Shown one piece after another: positions 1 to 6,468 of a stretch of DNA of 29,092 nt. The position numbers and the translations under genes are program-made. The DNA comes from an uncultured Collinsella sp. (GTDB lineage: Bacteria; Actinomycetota; Coriobacteriia; Coriobacteriales; Coriobacteriaceae). Every line of letters begins with the position of its first letter. Within the stretch, counting starts at the first letter, position 1. Below the pieces are notes generated by a model that saw nothing but the letters and a program-made list of their open reading frames with translations, did not search any database and was not told the origin of the DNA. The stretch is from contig CABSMV010000006.1 in assembly GCA_902478935.1 (NCBI GenBank), forward strand, positions 1 through 29,092, read 5' to 3'.

Positions 1-426
1 GAGCGTCACCTGGTAGGTAGCCAGGTTAATCTCGAGGTTGTCGATGTTGAGCACATCGTCGGCGGCGACGGTCTCCTCCTCGCCCATCAGACGCTGCGCG
101 CGAGCCTTGAGTTCGTTGGGCGTTGCCGTGGGGCATACAAAGTCGGCATGCGCGTGATTGGGCAGGCGCAGGGTGCCGAGCGCCTCGTCATCGACAATCA
201 CCAGCATGGGGACACCGCCGCGATCGTCAAGCCACTTGGCAATCTGATCGATGCGGTCGCTGCGGATGCCATCGGAGTCGAGAATCAGCAGGTCAAAGTC
301 GTGCGCCGCAGTCGGCGAATCGGGGGTTGCCAGGCTCACCTCGACACCCAGGGTGGTCGTCAGGCTACGGGCAAACTCGTGGAAGCGCGTCGTGCGCGCC
401 ATGAACAGGGCACTCTTTTCGGACAT
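1..426 (-). CDS. GlnR-like OmpR-family response regulator (5' part; cut by window edge)
   Basis: Only the first 142 residues are present; the gene runs off the left edge. Start ATG at 426-424 follows a GGAGG ribosome site at short spacing. The N-terminal part reads as a receiver-like domain (LLILDSDGIRSDR near residue 50; MLVIVDDEALG near 80), and the fragment ends in DDVLNIDNLEINLATYQVTL, which is how the winged-helix DNA-binding domain begins in OmpR-type regulators. The layout, an atypical receiver plus this linker, resembles actinobacterial GlnR, the nitrogen regulator. It lies 50 bp downstream of the glutamine synthetase-like gene on the same strand, so the two probably form one operon. 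The GlnR assignment is inference, because the DNA-recognition helix lies outside the window; another OmpR-family orphan regulator is possible. Confidence 0.72.
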   Translation of the reverse strand, partial: MSEKSALFMARTTRFHEFARSLTTTLGVEVSLATPDSPTAAHDFDLLILDSDGIRSDRIDQIAKWLDDRGGVPMLVIVDDEALGTLRLPNHAHADFVCPTATPNELKARAQRLMGEEETVAADDVLNIDNLEINLATYQVTL

Positions 427-476
427 ATCGGCCTCCAAGGAAATGAGCTCAATCGTACTGGAACAAGCCAGCGCGA

Positions 477-1814
477 TTAGGAGTTCGCCAGATAATGCTT
501 GATCTCCCACTCGGTGATCGTGGACTCAAACTTATGCCACTCGTTACGCTTCTTTTTGAGGAAGAAGCTGTGAATGTGCTCGCCGAGGGCATCCTTCATA
601 AACTGCGAGTCCTCAAAGACGTCGAGCGCCTCTTTGAGCGAGCGCGGCAGCGGCGTGTAGCCGGCCTCAAGCATCTGACGGTCGGTGAGCTTGAGCGTCT
701 CGGCCGTGGCCTCGGGCGGGAGCTCCAGCTTGCGCTCGATACCGTCCAGACCAGCCGCCAGCGTGACGGCGTTGACCAGGTACGGGTTGGCCATGGGGTC
801 GGGACTGCGCAGCTCGATGCGCGTGGACAGCTGCTTGCCGGGCTTGTAGACCGGGATGCGGACCATGCTCGCACGATTGCGCAGGCCCCACGTGGCATAC
901 TGCGGCACGGAGTCGCCACCCGTGGTGATGCGTTTGTACGAGTTGACCGTGGGGTTGGTGATGGCGCTGATCTCGCGCGCGTGTGCCAGGATGCCGGCCA
1001 TGTAGTGCTTGGCGATATCGGAGAGGTGGTACCTCTCGTCGTCCTCGCCCCAAAAGACGTTGTTGCCGTCGTGGTCGAACAGCGACTGATGCAAAAACAT
1101 GGCGCTGCCGTCCTCGCCCGCCAACGGCTTGGGCATAAAAGAGGCGTGGCAACCGCTCTCGTAGGCCTGCTGCTTAATGATGAGTTTGGCCGTGGTGATG
1201 GCGTCGGACATGCTCAAGGCCTCGGCGTGGCGCAGGCTCATGCCGTGCTGCGAGCGGCCGGCGGCATGGAAGGTGTACTCCACGGGCACGGACATCTTCT
1301 CGAGCGTGAGGACCGTGTTGCGGCGCAGGTCGCGGGCGGCATCGCTCACCGAAAGATCGAAGTAGCCCACGTTGTCGAGCGGCTCGGGCGTGTGCTCGTC
1401 GGGGAAGTAGTAATACTCCAGCTCGGCACCCACGTTAAGCAGATAGCCAGCCTTCTCGGCCTTATAGAACATGCGGCGCAGGGCATCGCGCGGGTCGCCG
1501 GCAAACGGCTTGCGATCGGGAGTGCACACGTCGCAGAACACGCGGGCGACGCCGTTATGGCTCGGACGCCATGGCAGAATCTGGAAGGTCGAAGCATCGG
1601 GGAATGCGAGCATGTCGGCTTCCTCGGGCGTGGCAAAGCCCTCGATGGCGGAGCCGTCAAAGCCAATACCCTCCTCAAAAGCGACCTCGAGGTCCTCGGG
1701 GCTAATGGCAAAGTTCTTGAGGCGGCCGAGAATGTCGACAAACCACAGACGCACAAAGCGGATGTCACGCTGCTCTACGGAGCGGAGTACGTAATCGATG
1801 TTCTGCTGGTTCAT
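477..1814 (-). CDS. Glutamine synthetase type I-like protein (GlnA2-like) with altered active site
   Basis: 445 residues, the usual length for the short (alpha-type) GSI. It starts with the GS beta-grasp domain (VRLWFVDILGRLKNFAI, FDGSAIEGF), followed by the catalytic domain (GAELEYYYF at 129-137, FMPKPLAGEDGSAM near 226-239, NPTVNSYKR at 287-295, RIELRSPDPMANPYL from 332). Canonical GS makes glutamine from glutamate, ammonia and ATP. Here several usually invariant residues differ. The HHExAPGQxEI metal motif reads FHAAGRSQHGM (182-192), so both ligand glutamates are Ala184 and Gly191. The first His of GSGMHxH is Phe240. The flexible-loop Glu is Asp301. Glu131, Glu133 and Glu334 remain. The protein may therefore be inactive as a glutamine synthetase, use another amine or acid substrate, or act in regulation. 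It is followed by a GlnR-like regulator gene. Confidence 0.85.
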   Translation of the reverse strand: MNQQNIDYVLRSVEQRDIRFVRLWFVDILGRLKNFAISPEDLEVAFEEGIGFDGSAIEGFATPEEADMLAFPDASTFQILPWRPSHNGVARVFCDVCTPDRKPFAGDPRDALRRMFYKAEKAGYLLNVGAELEYYYFPDEHTPEPLDNVGYFDLSVSDAARDLRRNTVLTLEKMSVPVEYTFHAAGRSQHGMSLRHAEALSMSDAITTAKLIIKQQAYESGCHASFMPKPLAGEDGSAMFLHQSLFDHDGNNVFWGEDDERYHLSDIAKHYMAGILAHAREISAITNPTVNSYKRITTGGDSVPQYATWGLRNRASMVRIPVYKPGKQLSTRIELRSPDPMANPYLVNAVTLAAGLDGIERKLELPPEATAETLKLTDRQMLEAGYTPLPRSLKEALDVFEDSQFMKDALGEHIHSFFLKKKRNEWHKFESTITEWEIKHYLANS

Positions 1815-1879
1815 GTCGCTCCCCTTTCTTTCGGGCGGGTTTCGACTGGTCTATATCGCAGATACTATCGCAGAAAAAT

Positions 1880-1895
1880 GTTTCCGCAGGGTTAA
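1880..1895 (-). promoter_or_regulatory. Candidate GlnR-type operator upstream of the glutamine synthetase-like gene
   Basis: On the minus strand this reads TTAAC-N6-GAAAC, close to the gTnAC-n6-GaAAC half of the GlnR box known from other Actinobacteria. It lies 66 bp upstream of the start codon at 1814, where a regulator of the GS gene would bind, and the downstream neighbour encodes a GlnR-like protein. Only one a/b pair is present, so this is suggestive. Confidence 0.35.
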
Positions 1896-1948
1896 AGCGT
1901 ATCAAGCGCTCAAAAAACGTGTGCGAACAGGCCGTTGCGAACGAGCGG

Positions 1949-2971
1949 TTAGCGCGAGGTTGATGCGCGATGTTCGATGTGGCCGGGAATCTCGATGCGT
2001 TTGGGCGCCAGCTTTGCGGCCTCGCCCACCGTGGTGGTAACGACATCGATGCGCTCGGACAGGCGCTCGACCACGCGCTCGGCAATTGTAAGGGTGTCCT
2101 GCGCGGCCGTTGTCACACCGCCAAAGAGCACGTGGTTCCAGGGGTAGTCGTCAAACGTCGCGATTTTGAGCCCCGCCGGCAGCGAGGGACCAAGCTGCGC
2201 CAGCGCCTCGGTCAGACGCAGGAAAACCAGGCCGTTGACGGCGATAAGGCCGAGCCTTTTGCCCGCGTAGTCGCGGATGGTCTTGTCCAAACGGCCAACG
2301 CCCGTGGCGCCACCGTCGGCCAGGGTGACGACCTCGCCCGCAAGGCCGCGGCGCGAAAGCTCGTCGGCAAAGGCCTCGGCGCGCTCTCGACGCACGGGGC
2401 TATCGTCGCTTGCCTCGGTGAGCAGGCACAGACGCTCGCTGCCCGCAGCTGCCAAGGCGTCTACCAAGCCGGCGACCAGCTCACGGTTGTTAGATGTCAC
2501 CAGGTCAACACCGCCGTCGGCAACGTCGCGGTCGAGCAGCACGACGGGCAGACGTCCCGCTGCCGCGGCGATCGCCTCGTCATTGCCTCCGCAGGTGTTG
2601 ACGACCAGGCCGTCCACGCCGGCATCGATAAGTCTGGTGAGCGACTCCGCTTCCTTAGCGGGGTCGTTGCCGCTAATGGCCGTCATGAGCGAGCAGCCGC
2701 GCGCCGCGGCGCTGGCGGAAAGGCCCTCGAGCATGGCGCTCGAGAACGGGTTGGCGATATCAGCCAGAATCACACCGATGAGGTTCGTACGCGAGCTGCG
2801 CAGATTGCGCGCGGCGGCACGTGGGCGATAGCCGGTGCGCTCGATAACTGCCGCGATGCGAGCACGGGTCTCCTCGGTCATTTGCCCGGGGCGGTTGTTG
2901 AGATAGCGCGAGACCGTGGCCGGGCTCACGCCCGCCTCGGCGGCAATGTCCTTGATTCTCATCTGCGCCAT
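1949..2971 (-). CDS. LacI-family transcriptional regulator, probable KDG regulon repressor
   Basis: 340 residues, typical for LacI/GalR proteins. Residues 4-55 hold the LacI helix-turn-helix and hinge (MRIKDIAAEAGVSPATVSRY, then RPRAAARNLRSSRTNLIGV). The rest is the periplasmic-binding-protein-like sensor domain (VILADIANPFSSAMLEGL; DAGVDGLVVNTCGGND; a FDDYPW segment near the end). It is divergent from kdgK. The 232-bp gap between the two start codons carries a CGAAACCGATTTCG palindrome with the central CG step usual for LacI operators, and the same palindrome recurs upstream of the membrane protein gene at 6706. Control of KDG catabolism, as by the LacI-type KdgR of Bacillus, follows from this context. 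The effector is not visible. The next start codon (residue 4) is possible; the first has a weak GGGG ribosome site. Confidence 0.85.
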   Translation of the reverse strand: MAQMRIKDIAAEAGVSPATVSRYLNNRPGQMTEETRARIAAVIERTGYRPRAAARNLRSSRTNLIGVILADIANPFSSAMLEGLSASAAARGCSLMTAISGNDPAKEAESLTRLIDAGVDGLVVNTCGGNDEAIAAAAGRLPVVLLDRDVADGGVDLVTSNNRELVAGLVDALAAAGSERLCLLTEASDDSPVRRERAEAFADELSRRGLAGEVVTLADGGATGVGRLDKTIRDYAGKRLGLIAVNGLVFLRLTEALAQLGPSLPAGLKIATFDDYPWNHVLFGGVTTAAQDTLTIAERVVERLSERIDVVTTTVGEAAKLAPKRIEIPGHIEHRASTSR

Positions 2972-3034
2972 AGCGCACCCCGTTTCCCAATGTCGGCAGT
3001 CTGAGCCATTTTAGGCATTTTTTAAAAATCTCGG

Positions 3035-3061
3035 TTGCAAAACGCTGTAGGTGAGTATACT
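3035..3061 (+). promoter_or_regulatory. Candidate promoter of kdgK-kdgA
   Basis: TATACT (3056-3061) is a good -10 element; TTGCAA (3035-3040) is the nearest -35-like sequence, with a short 15-bp spacer. The operator begins 10 bp after the -10, near the expected transcription start. The same TATACT-plus-operator arrangement recurs at 6435-6465, which supports the call. Confidence 0.6.
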
Positions 3062-3071
3062 ACAACTCGAA

Positions 3072-3100
3072 ACGAAACCGATTTCGTAAACCGATTTCGG
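3072..3100 (+). promoter_or_regulatory. LacI-type operator (KDG regulon), one and a half copies
   Basis: ACGAAACCGATTTCGT (3072-3087) is a near-perfect palindrome with a central CG. It is followed at once by AAACCGATTTCGG (3088-3100), a second, partial copy. The identical 16-mer occurs at 6450-6465. Its position over the expected transcription start of kdgK and beside a divergent LacI gene points to repression by that protein. Confidence 0.75.
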
Positions 3101-3103
3101 CGA

Positions 3104-3161
3104 GCGTTGGCACGCAGGTGCAAAGACGCACCCTACCGTCTTGGCACCTGCGTGCCAACGC
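3104..3161 (+). promoter_or_regulatory. Structured leader RNA, 58-nt stem-loop (copy 1, kdgK leader)
   Basis: GCGTTGGCACGCAGGTGC (3104-3121) pairs perfectly with 3144-3161, and the stem continues inward past one A-G mismatch to 3128/3137. That gives 25 paired positions closed by the 8-nt loop CACCCTAC. A second 58-nt copy at 6469-6526 has the same length and loop, but its stem sequence differs in compensating pairs (see findings). It lies between operator and start codon, so it is transcribed in the kdgK 5' leader. It is not followed by a T-run, so it is not a standard terminator. Confidence 0.75.
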
Positions 3162-3203
3162 CATATCAAAGGTGTACGCACGAGTAAAAGGAGCTGCGCG
3201 ACC

Positions 3204-4238
3204 ATGGGTAAAACGGTTCTTACCTTCGGCGAGATCATGATGAGACTCTCACCCAAAGACCACCTGCGTATTGAGCAGGCAACCGAGTTTGACGTCCGCT
3301 ACGGCGGCGCCGAGGCCAACACTGCGCTTTCCCTGGCCTACCAGGGCGACAAGGCCGCTTACGTCTCCGTTGTCCCGGCCAACCGTCTGGGCGAGTGCGC
3401 CCTGCGTTCGCTGAAGGCCTACGGCGTCGACACCACGCGCGTCGTGCGCCAGGGCGACCGTCTTGGCTCCTATGTGTTTGAGGTCGGCGCCTCGCAGCGC
3501 GGTAACGGTTGCGTCTACGACCGCAAGTACTCTGCCATCAACATGGCCAAGCGCGACGTCTTTAACTGGGACGAGATCCTCAAGGGCATCGATGTCTTCT
3601 ATTTCTCCGGCGTGACCCCCGCCGTCTCCGATGAGATGGCTGCCGCCTGCAAGGATGCCCTCGCCGCCTGCCGCGCCAAGGGCATCACGACCGTGTGCGA
3701 CGTGAACTATCGCGGCAAGATGTGGTCGCCCGAGAAGTCGCAGGCCACCATGAAGGAGCTCCTGCCGCTCGTCGACATCTGCATCGCCAACGACGAGGAC
3801 GCACCCGCCGGCCTCGGCATGACCTGCGTCTCCGGCTCCCTTGCCCACGGCATCGAGGAGCGCGACACCTACGTCGAGATGGCCCGTCAGATTTGCGCCG
3901 AGTACGGCTGCAAGAAGGTCGCTTCGGTCGTCCGCAACATCTCCTGCGTCGAGCGCTCCATCTGGATGGGCATGCTCTATGACGCCGAGAGCGGCGAGCA
4001 CTGGTTCTCCCCTGCTCACGATGTGCACGTGCTTGAGGGTGTTGCCGCCGGCGACGCTTTCAACGCCGGCCTGGTCCACGCCCTCATCAACGACTTCGAT
4101 CCGCAGGCTGCCGTCAACTACGCGATTGCGGCTTCGATCCTCAAGCTCACCATCAAGGGCGACTCCAACTTGGTGACCGCAGACGAGATCGCAGCCGTAG
4201 CATCAGCCGCCGACGGTGGCACCCGCGTCGCGCGCTAG
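3204..4238 (+). CDS. kdgK: 2-keto-3-deoxygluconate kinase (PfkB family)
   Basis: 344 residues. It phosphorylates KDG to 2-keto-3-deoxy-6-phosphogluconate (KDPG) in the cytoplasm. PfkB signatures are visible: the N-terminal FGEIMMRLSP and the GGAEANTALSLAYQGDKAA block (about 34-52) for sugar binding, and the C-terminal GVAAGDAFNAG block (279-289) with the catalytic-base Asp284. The start at 3204 follows AAGGAG (3187-3192). An upstream in-frame codon at 3141 is rejected because it lies inside the leader stem-loop and would add residues unlike the family. kdgA follows 254 bp downstream, and the pair completes the Entner-Doudoroff-like branch for uronates. Expression is probably controlled by the LacI-type operator at 3072 and the leader stem-loop at 3104-3161. 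Confidence 0.93.
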   Translation: MGKTVLTFGEIMMRLSPKDHLRIEQATEFDVRYGGAEANTALSLAYQGDKAAYVSVVPANRLGECALRSLKAYGVDTTRVVRQGDRLGSYVFEVGASQRGNGCVYDRKYSAINMAKRDVFNWDEILKGIDVFYFSGVTPAVSDEMAAACKDALAACRAKGITTVCDVNYRGKMWSPEKSQATMKELLPLVDICIANDEDAPAGLGMTCVSGSLAHGIEERDTYVEMARQICAEYGCKKVASVVRNISCVERSIWMGMLYDAESGEHWFSPAHDVHVLEGVAAGDAFNAGLVHALINDFDPQAAVNYAIAASILKLTIKGDSNLVTADEIAAVASAADGGTRVAR

Positions 4239-4252
4239 TCCGTCTCCATTCC

Positions 4253-4292
4253 GCGGGCCGCAGCTTTCCAATCCCATACCCCTGCGGCCCGC
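4253..4292 (+). other. GC-rich hairpin between kdgK and kdgA
   Basis: GCGGGCCGCAG (4253-4263) pairs perfectly with CTGCGGCCCGC (4282-4292) around an 18-nt loop, starting 14 bases after the kdgK stop. No T-run follows, so it is more likely a message-stabilising or partial-attenuation hairpin than a strong terminator. The loop contains CAATCCCATACCCC; the following structured RNA begins 21 bases later. Confidence 0.55.
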
Positions 4293-4313
4293 TCCCCGAT
4301 TCCTCCGGTCGGG

Positions 4314-4442
4314 CAAAACCACCAGTCCCATTCCGGTTTTGTCTGGCATTTCCTACATGACTGGTCGTGCAGCCGGTTTTGGAATTGCTTGTGACCCCAA
4401 GCAGTGCCTCCGATAACCAATCCAAAATCGGCTCCTGACCAG
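4314..4442 (+). promoter_or_regulatory. Structured RNA element in the kdgA 5' leader (copy 1)
   Basis: Hairpin 1: CAAAACC (4314-4320) with GGTTTTG (4335-4341), loop ending AGTCCCATTCC. It is followed by a joining segment CATTTCCTACATGA. A nested domain comes next: CTGGTC (4361-4366) with GACCAG (4437-4442); AGCCGGTTTTGGA (4371-4383) with TCCAAAATCGGCT (4421-4433); inner GCTTG/CAAGC (4386-4402); then single-stranded AGTGCCTCCGATAACC. Copy 2 at 6548-6672 keeps the single-stranded segments and changes the stems in compensating pairs. It ends 50 bases before the kdgA start. A riboswitch or protein-binding leader is likely; the ligand is unknown and the motif is not one I recognise. Confidence 0.75.
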
Positions 4443-4492
4443 CACATTTGGTAATCACGCGCCCATGCGCGCCACGCATCGAAAGGAACATC

Positions 4493-5134
4493 ATGTTCGA
4501 TCAGTTCTACACCACGCTTGAGTCCCTGGGCATCGTGCCGGTCGTTGTGCTCGACAAGGTCGAGGACGCCGCCCCGCTCGCCCACGCTCTTATGGCAGCT
4601 GGCATGAAGTCCGCCGAGGTCACCTTCCGCACCGCCTGCGCCGCCGAGTGCATCGCCGCTATGGCCGAGGCCGAGCCCGAGATGTGCGTTGGCGCCGGCA
4701 CTGTCCTGACCGTCGAGCAGGTTGAGCAGGCCCGCGCAGCCGGTGCCAAGTTCATCGTCTCCCCGGGTTACAACGAGGACGTCGTGAAGCACTGCATCGA
4801 CATCGACCTGCCCGTCCTTCCCGGCACCGTGACCCCCTCCGAGGTCACCGCAGTCGAGAACCTGGGCCTCAAGGTCACCAAGTTCTTCCCCGCGTCCCAG
4901 TATGGCGGCCTGAACACCATCAAGGCCCTCGCCGCTCCGTTTGTCGGTCACCGCTTTATGCCTACCGGCGGCGTGAGCACCGCCAACGTCGAGGAGTACC
5001 TGAGCTCCTCCGCCATCATCGCCTGCGGTGGCACCTGGATGGTCAAGCCGGCCCTGTTTGCCGACGGCGACTTCTCCAAGGTCGAGCAGATCGCCCACGA
5101 GGCCATGGACGTCGTCAAGAAGGTCCGCGGCTAG
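4493..5134 (+). CDS. kdgA: KDPG / 4-hydroxy-2-oxoglutarate aldolase
   Basis: 213 residues, the normal length for the class I KDPG/KHG aldolase (Eda family), a TIM barrel. It cleaves KDPG to pyruvate and glyceraldehyde 3-phosphate. Visible family marks are Glu42 in AEVTFRT (the general acid/base position), the GAGTVL loop near 67, LPGTVTPSE near 109, and the Schiff-base Lys130 in VTKFFPAS. The PTGGVS phosphate-binding loop lies near residue 160. Start ATG at 4493 follows AAAGGA (4482-4487). It lies downstream of kdgK and is preceded by a structured RNA leader, so it may be tuned separately from the kinase. A strong terminator follows at 5152-5189. Confidence 0.93.
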   Translation: MFDQFYTTLESLGIVPVVVLDKVEDAAPLAHALMAAGMKSAEVTFRTACAAECIAAMAEAEPEMCVGAGTVLTVEQVEQARAAGAKFIVSPGYNEDVVKHCIDIDLPVLPGTVTPSEVTAVENLGLKVTKFFPASQYGGLNTIKALAAPFVGHRFMPTGGVSTANVEEYLSSSAIIACGGTWMVKPALFADGDFSKVEQIAHEAMDVVKKVRG

Positions 5135-5151
5135 GTTTAGCTCTCTATCGT

Positions 5152-5189
5152 GAAAGGGGGCGTGCCCTAAACCTCGCCCCCTTTCTTTT
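5152..5189 (+). terminator. Rho-independent terminator of kdgK-kdgA
   Basis: GAAAGGGGGCG (5152-5162) pairs with CGCCCCCTTTC (5175-5185), 12-nt loop, then TTTT. It starts 17 bases after the kdgA stop codon. Confidence 0.88.
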
Positions 5190-5290
5190 AAAGCGGCTCG
5201 GAAGCGCGCCGTTTCCGTCACGAACAAGAACCAAAACCGTCTTGTATGCTGATAGAACGTGACGGAAGCGACACGCCCCCGAGCCGCTTT
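5190..5290. repeat. 101-bp imperfect palindrome (long hairpin), function unknown
   Basis: AAAGCGGCTCGG at 5190-5201 is the exact reverse complement of 5279-5290. The next 18 bases inward pair with three mismatches (TTCCGTCAC with GTGACGGAA), and the centre holds ACAAGA/TCTTGT. There is no ORF. It could be a small RNA, a MITE-like remnant or a REP-type element. Only one copy is seen in the window. Confidence 0.55.
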
Positions 5291-5352
5291 GCATAATCGG
5301 CTGGCAGTCGCGCTCAACTGAGCCACTTCGGTAAAAGCCGAGTCATCAAAAC

Positions 5353-5419
5353 AGCTGCGGCGCCGTCTGGAGGAATGGACCCTTGCTTCTGGTCTTTTCC
5401 TCCAGGCGGTGCCGCAGCT
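5353..5419. repeat. 23-bp near-perfect hairpin
   Basis: The arms 5353-5375 and 5397-5419 (AGCTGCGGC... with ...GCCGCAGCT) pair throughout apart from two G-T wobbles, around a 21-nt loop. A short TTT follows on the plus strand. It may act as a bidirectional transcription barrier between the kdgA and GntR transcripts. The stretch 5190-5525 contains no gene, only this and two other palindromes. Confidence 0.55.
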
Positions 5420-5444
5420 TTGTGCCCCGGTTACGCCCCAACGC

Positions 5445-5511
5445 AGTTGCGGTGAAATAGGGACTGTTTGCGCCACCTAGGCCGCAAAACAGTCCCTATT
5501 TCACCGCAACT
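5445..5511. repeat. Palindromic intergenic repeat, copy 1 of 4
   Basis: The left arm 5445-5469 begins AGTTGCGGTGAAATAGGGAC and pairs perfectly over 25 bp with 5487-5511; 17-nt loop. Related inverted repeats lie at 6291-6357, 14038-14106 and 16955-17021, all in gaps between genes. Their shared ends are AGTTGCGGTG and CACCGCAACT. Confidence 0.8.
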
Positions 5512-5525
5512 TATATGGGGATTGA

Positions 5526-6218
5526 TTAGATGAACGAGTCTTTGGACAGCTCAAAATAGTCGGGATGCAAGGCGATAACCGGACCCTGCTCCTCGGGCAT
5601 CAGGTGCAAGTGCGTCTCTGCCAGATAACTCGCCGCATCGGTATCGCCCCTCTTAATGGCCTCGAGAATCCGGCGATGCTGCCGACGAATCGGCTCCCAA
5701 TCCAGATCCTGCGACACCATACGCAACCAGTTGTATCGCTCAAAATGCGTGTTGACGCTCTTCATCCAATCCCACAACATGTGACGGCCGGCAATCACGA
5801 AACACGTCTCATGGAACAGGTTATCCAGGTCGAAAAAGCGACGCGTTTCGCTATGGTCGAGCGACTCGGACTCGGCAAGAATCTGCTCAAGCCGATGCTT
5901 TTGCTCGGGCGAGGCGGCCGAACAGCATTTAATAAGCACGCTTCTCTCGAGTTTCTCGCGCAAGAAACAAGCATTCTCGGCGCGTTCCATGCTGATCTTA
6001 GAAACGTAGGTGCCGCTTTTGGGACGCGTTTCCACCAGCTCCTGCTCGCGCAGGCGCACAAAGGACTCGCGAATGGGCGTGCGCCCGATTCCCGTCTCCT
6101 TTTCCAGACCAATCGCCGAAAGACGCGTGCCGGGCCTGAGCTCGGCATAGATGATCTTGGAGCGCAATGCGTTGTACGCCTGGTCTTGCAGGCTCTGATA
6201 ATGCTGGTGCTGTTCCAT
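5526..6218 (-). CDS. GntR-family (FadR/FCD type) transcriptional regulator
   Basis: 230 residues. The winged helix comes first (about 12-70: YNALRSKIIYAELRPGTRLS, GIGRTPIRESFVRLREQELV, PKSGTYVSKIS). An all-helical FCD sensor domain follows, with likely metal-ligand residues in DNLFHET, RRQHRRIL and ETHLHL. FCD regulators usually bind small organic acids, often sugar acids. The start is set at 6218 because GAGGG precedes it at good spacing and the upstream in-frame start at 6332 would put coding sequence across an intergenic palindrome. It is divergent from the membrane protein gene at 6706; the shared gap holds one GTGAACGTTCAC operator and one CGAAACCGATTTCG operator. A uronate-responsive role is inferred from context only. 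Confidence 0.85.
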   Translation of the reverse strand: MEQHQHYQSLQDQAYNALRSKIIYAELRPGTRLSAIGLEKETGIGRTPIRESFVRLREQELVETRPKSGTYVSKISMERAENACFLREKLERSVLIKCCSAASPEQKHRLEQILAESESLDHSETRRFFDLDNLFHETCFVIAGRHMLWDWMKSVNTHFERYNWLRMVSQDLDWEPIRRQHRRILEAIKRGDTDAASYLAETHLHLMPEEQGPVIALHPDYFELSKDSFI

Positions 6219-6290
6219 AAAGCCCTCGGATAAGTCCTCGGTTAGTCGAATACCACCATGCAATACTATCGCATCCCCAGCCCCCTCATA

Positions 6291-6357
6291 AGTTGCGGTG
6301 GAATAGTTCCTGTTCAAGGCCTTCAGCAGCAAAAACAGGAACTATTCCACCGCAACT
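6291..6357. repeat. Palindromic intergenic repeat, copy 2 of 4
   Basis: The arms 6291-6314 and 6334-6357 pair perfectly over 24 bp (AGTTGCGGTGGAATAGTTCC... outward), loop 19 nt. It shares the AGTTGCGGTGRAATA end with the copy at 5445 but has a different inner stem. The compensated change points to maintenance of the hairpin. Confidence 0.8.
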
Positions 6358-6380
6358 ACAGCCAACGAGTTGTTGCGATT

Positions 6381-6396
6381 AGGTGAACGTTCACCT
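6381..6396. promoter_or_regulatory. Perfect operator AGGTGAACGTTCACCT
   Basis: A 16-bp perfect palindrome with a central CG. It is the best match to a motif seen beside the SDR/isomerase operon, the GH105 gene and the transporter gene. Here it lies upstream of the -35 region of the membrane protein promoter and 163 bp upstream of the divergent GntR gene, so it could act on either. Confidence 0.75.
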
Positions 6397-6412
6397 TTTT
6401 ATTGTTTTTCTC

Positions 6413-6440
6413 TTCGCAAATAAAATCCCGTGCGTATACT
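6413..6440 (+). promoter_or_regulatory. Candidate promoter of the YczE/YitT-like gene
   Basis: TTCGCA (6413-6418), 16-bp spacer, TATACT (6435-6440). The operator 6450-6465 follows 9 bp later. The layout matches the kdgK promoter. Confidence 0.62.
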
Positions 6441-6449
6441 TAGGCTCAA

Positions 6450-6465
6450 ACGAAACCGATTTCGT
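6450..6465 (+). promoter_or_regulatory. LacI-type operator ACGAAACCGATTTCGT (KDG regulon)
   Basis: Identical over 16 bases to the operator at 3072-3087 in front of kdgK, and placed at the same distance after a TATACT element. This puts the gene at 6706 under the same presumed LacI regulator. Confidence 0.78.
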
Positions 6466-6468
6466 TGA

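Noticed and set aside
495..1895. Long plus-strand frame (466 residues) across the glutamine synthetase-like gene
   Set aside because: It is the mirror of a well-supported gene in GC-rich DNA; its translation is low-complexity and rich in Gly, Val, Arg and His with no domain, and it lacks a ribosome site.
3141..3203. Extended N-terminus for KdgK from 3141
   Set aside because: It would begin inside the leader stem-loop, lacks a ribosome site, and adds residues not seen in PfkB kinases; AAGGAG precedes 3204.
4314..4442. T-box, cobalamin, TPP, FMN or SAM riboswitch
   Set aside because: The signature core sequences of these classes, as I know them, are absent, and the genes downstream do not fit their usual targets.
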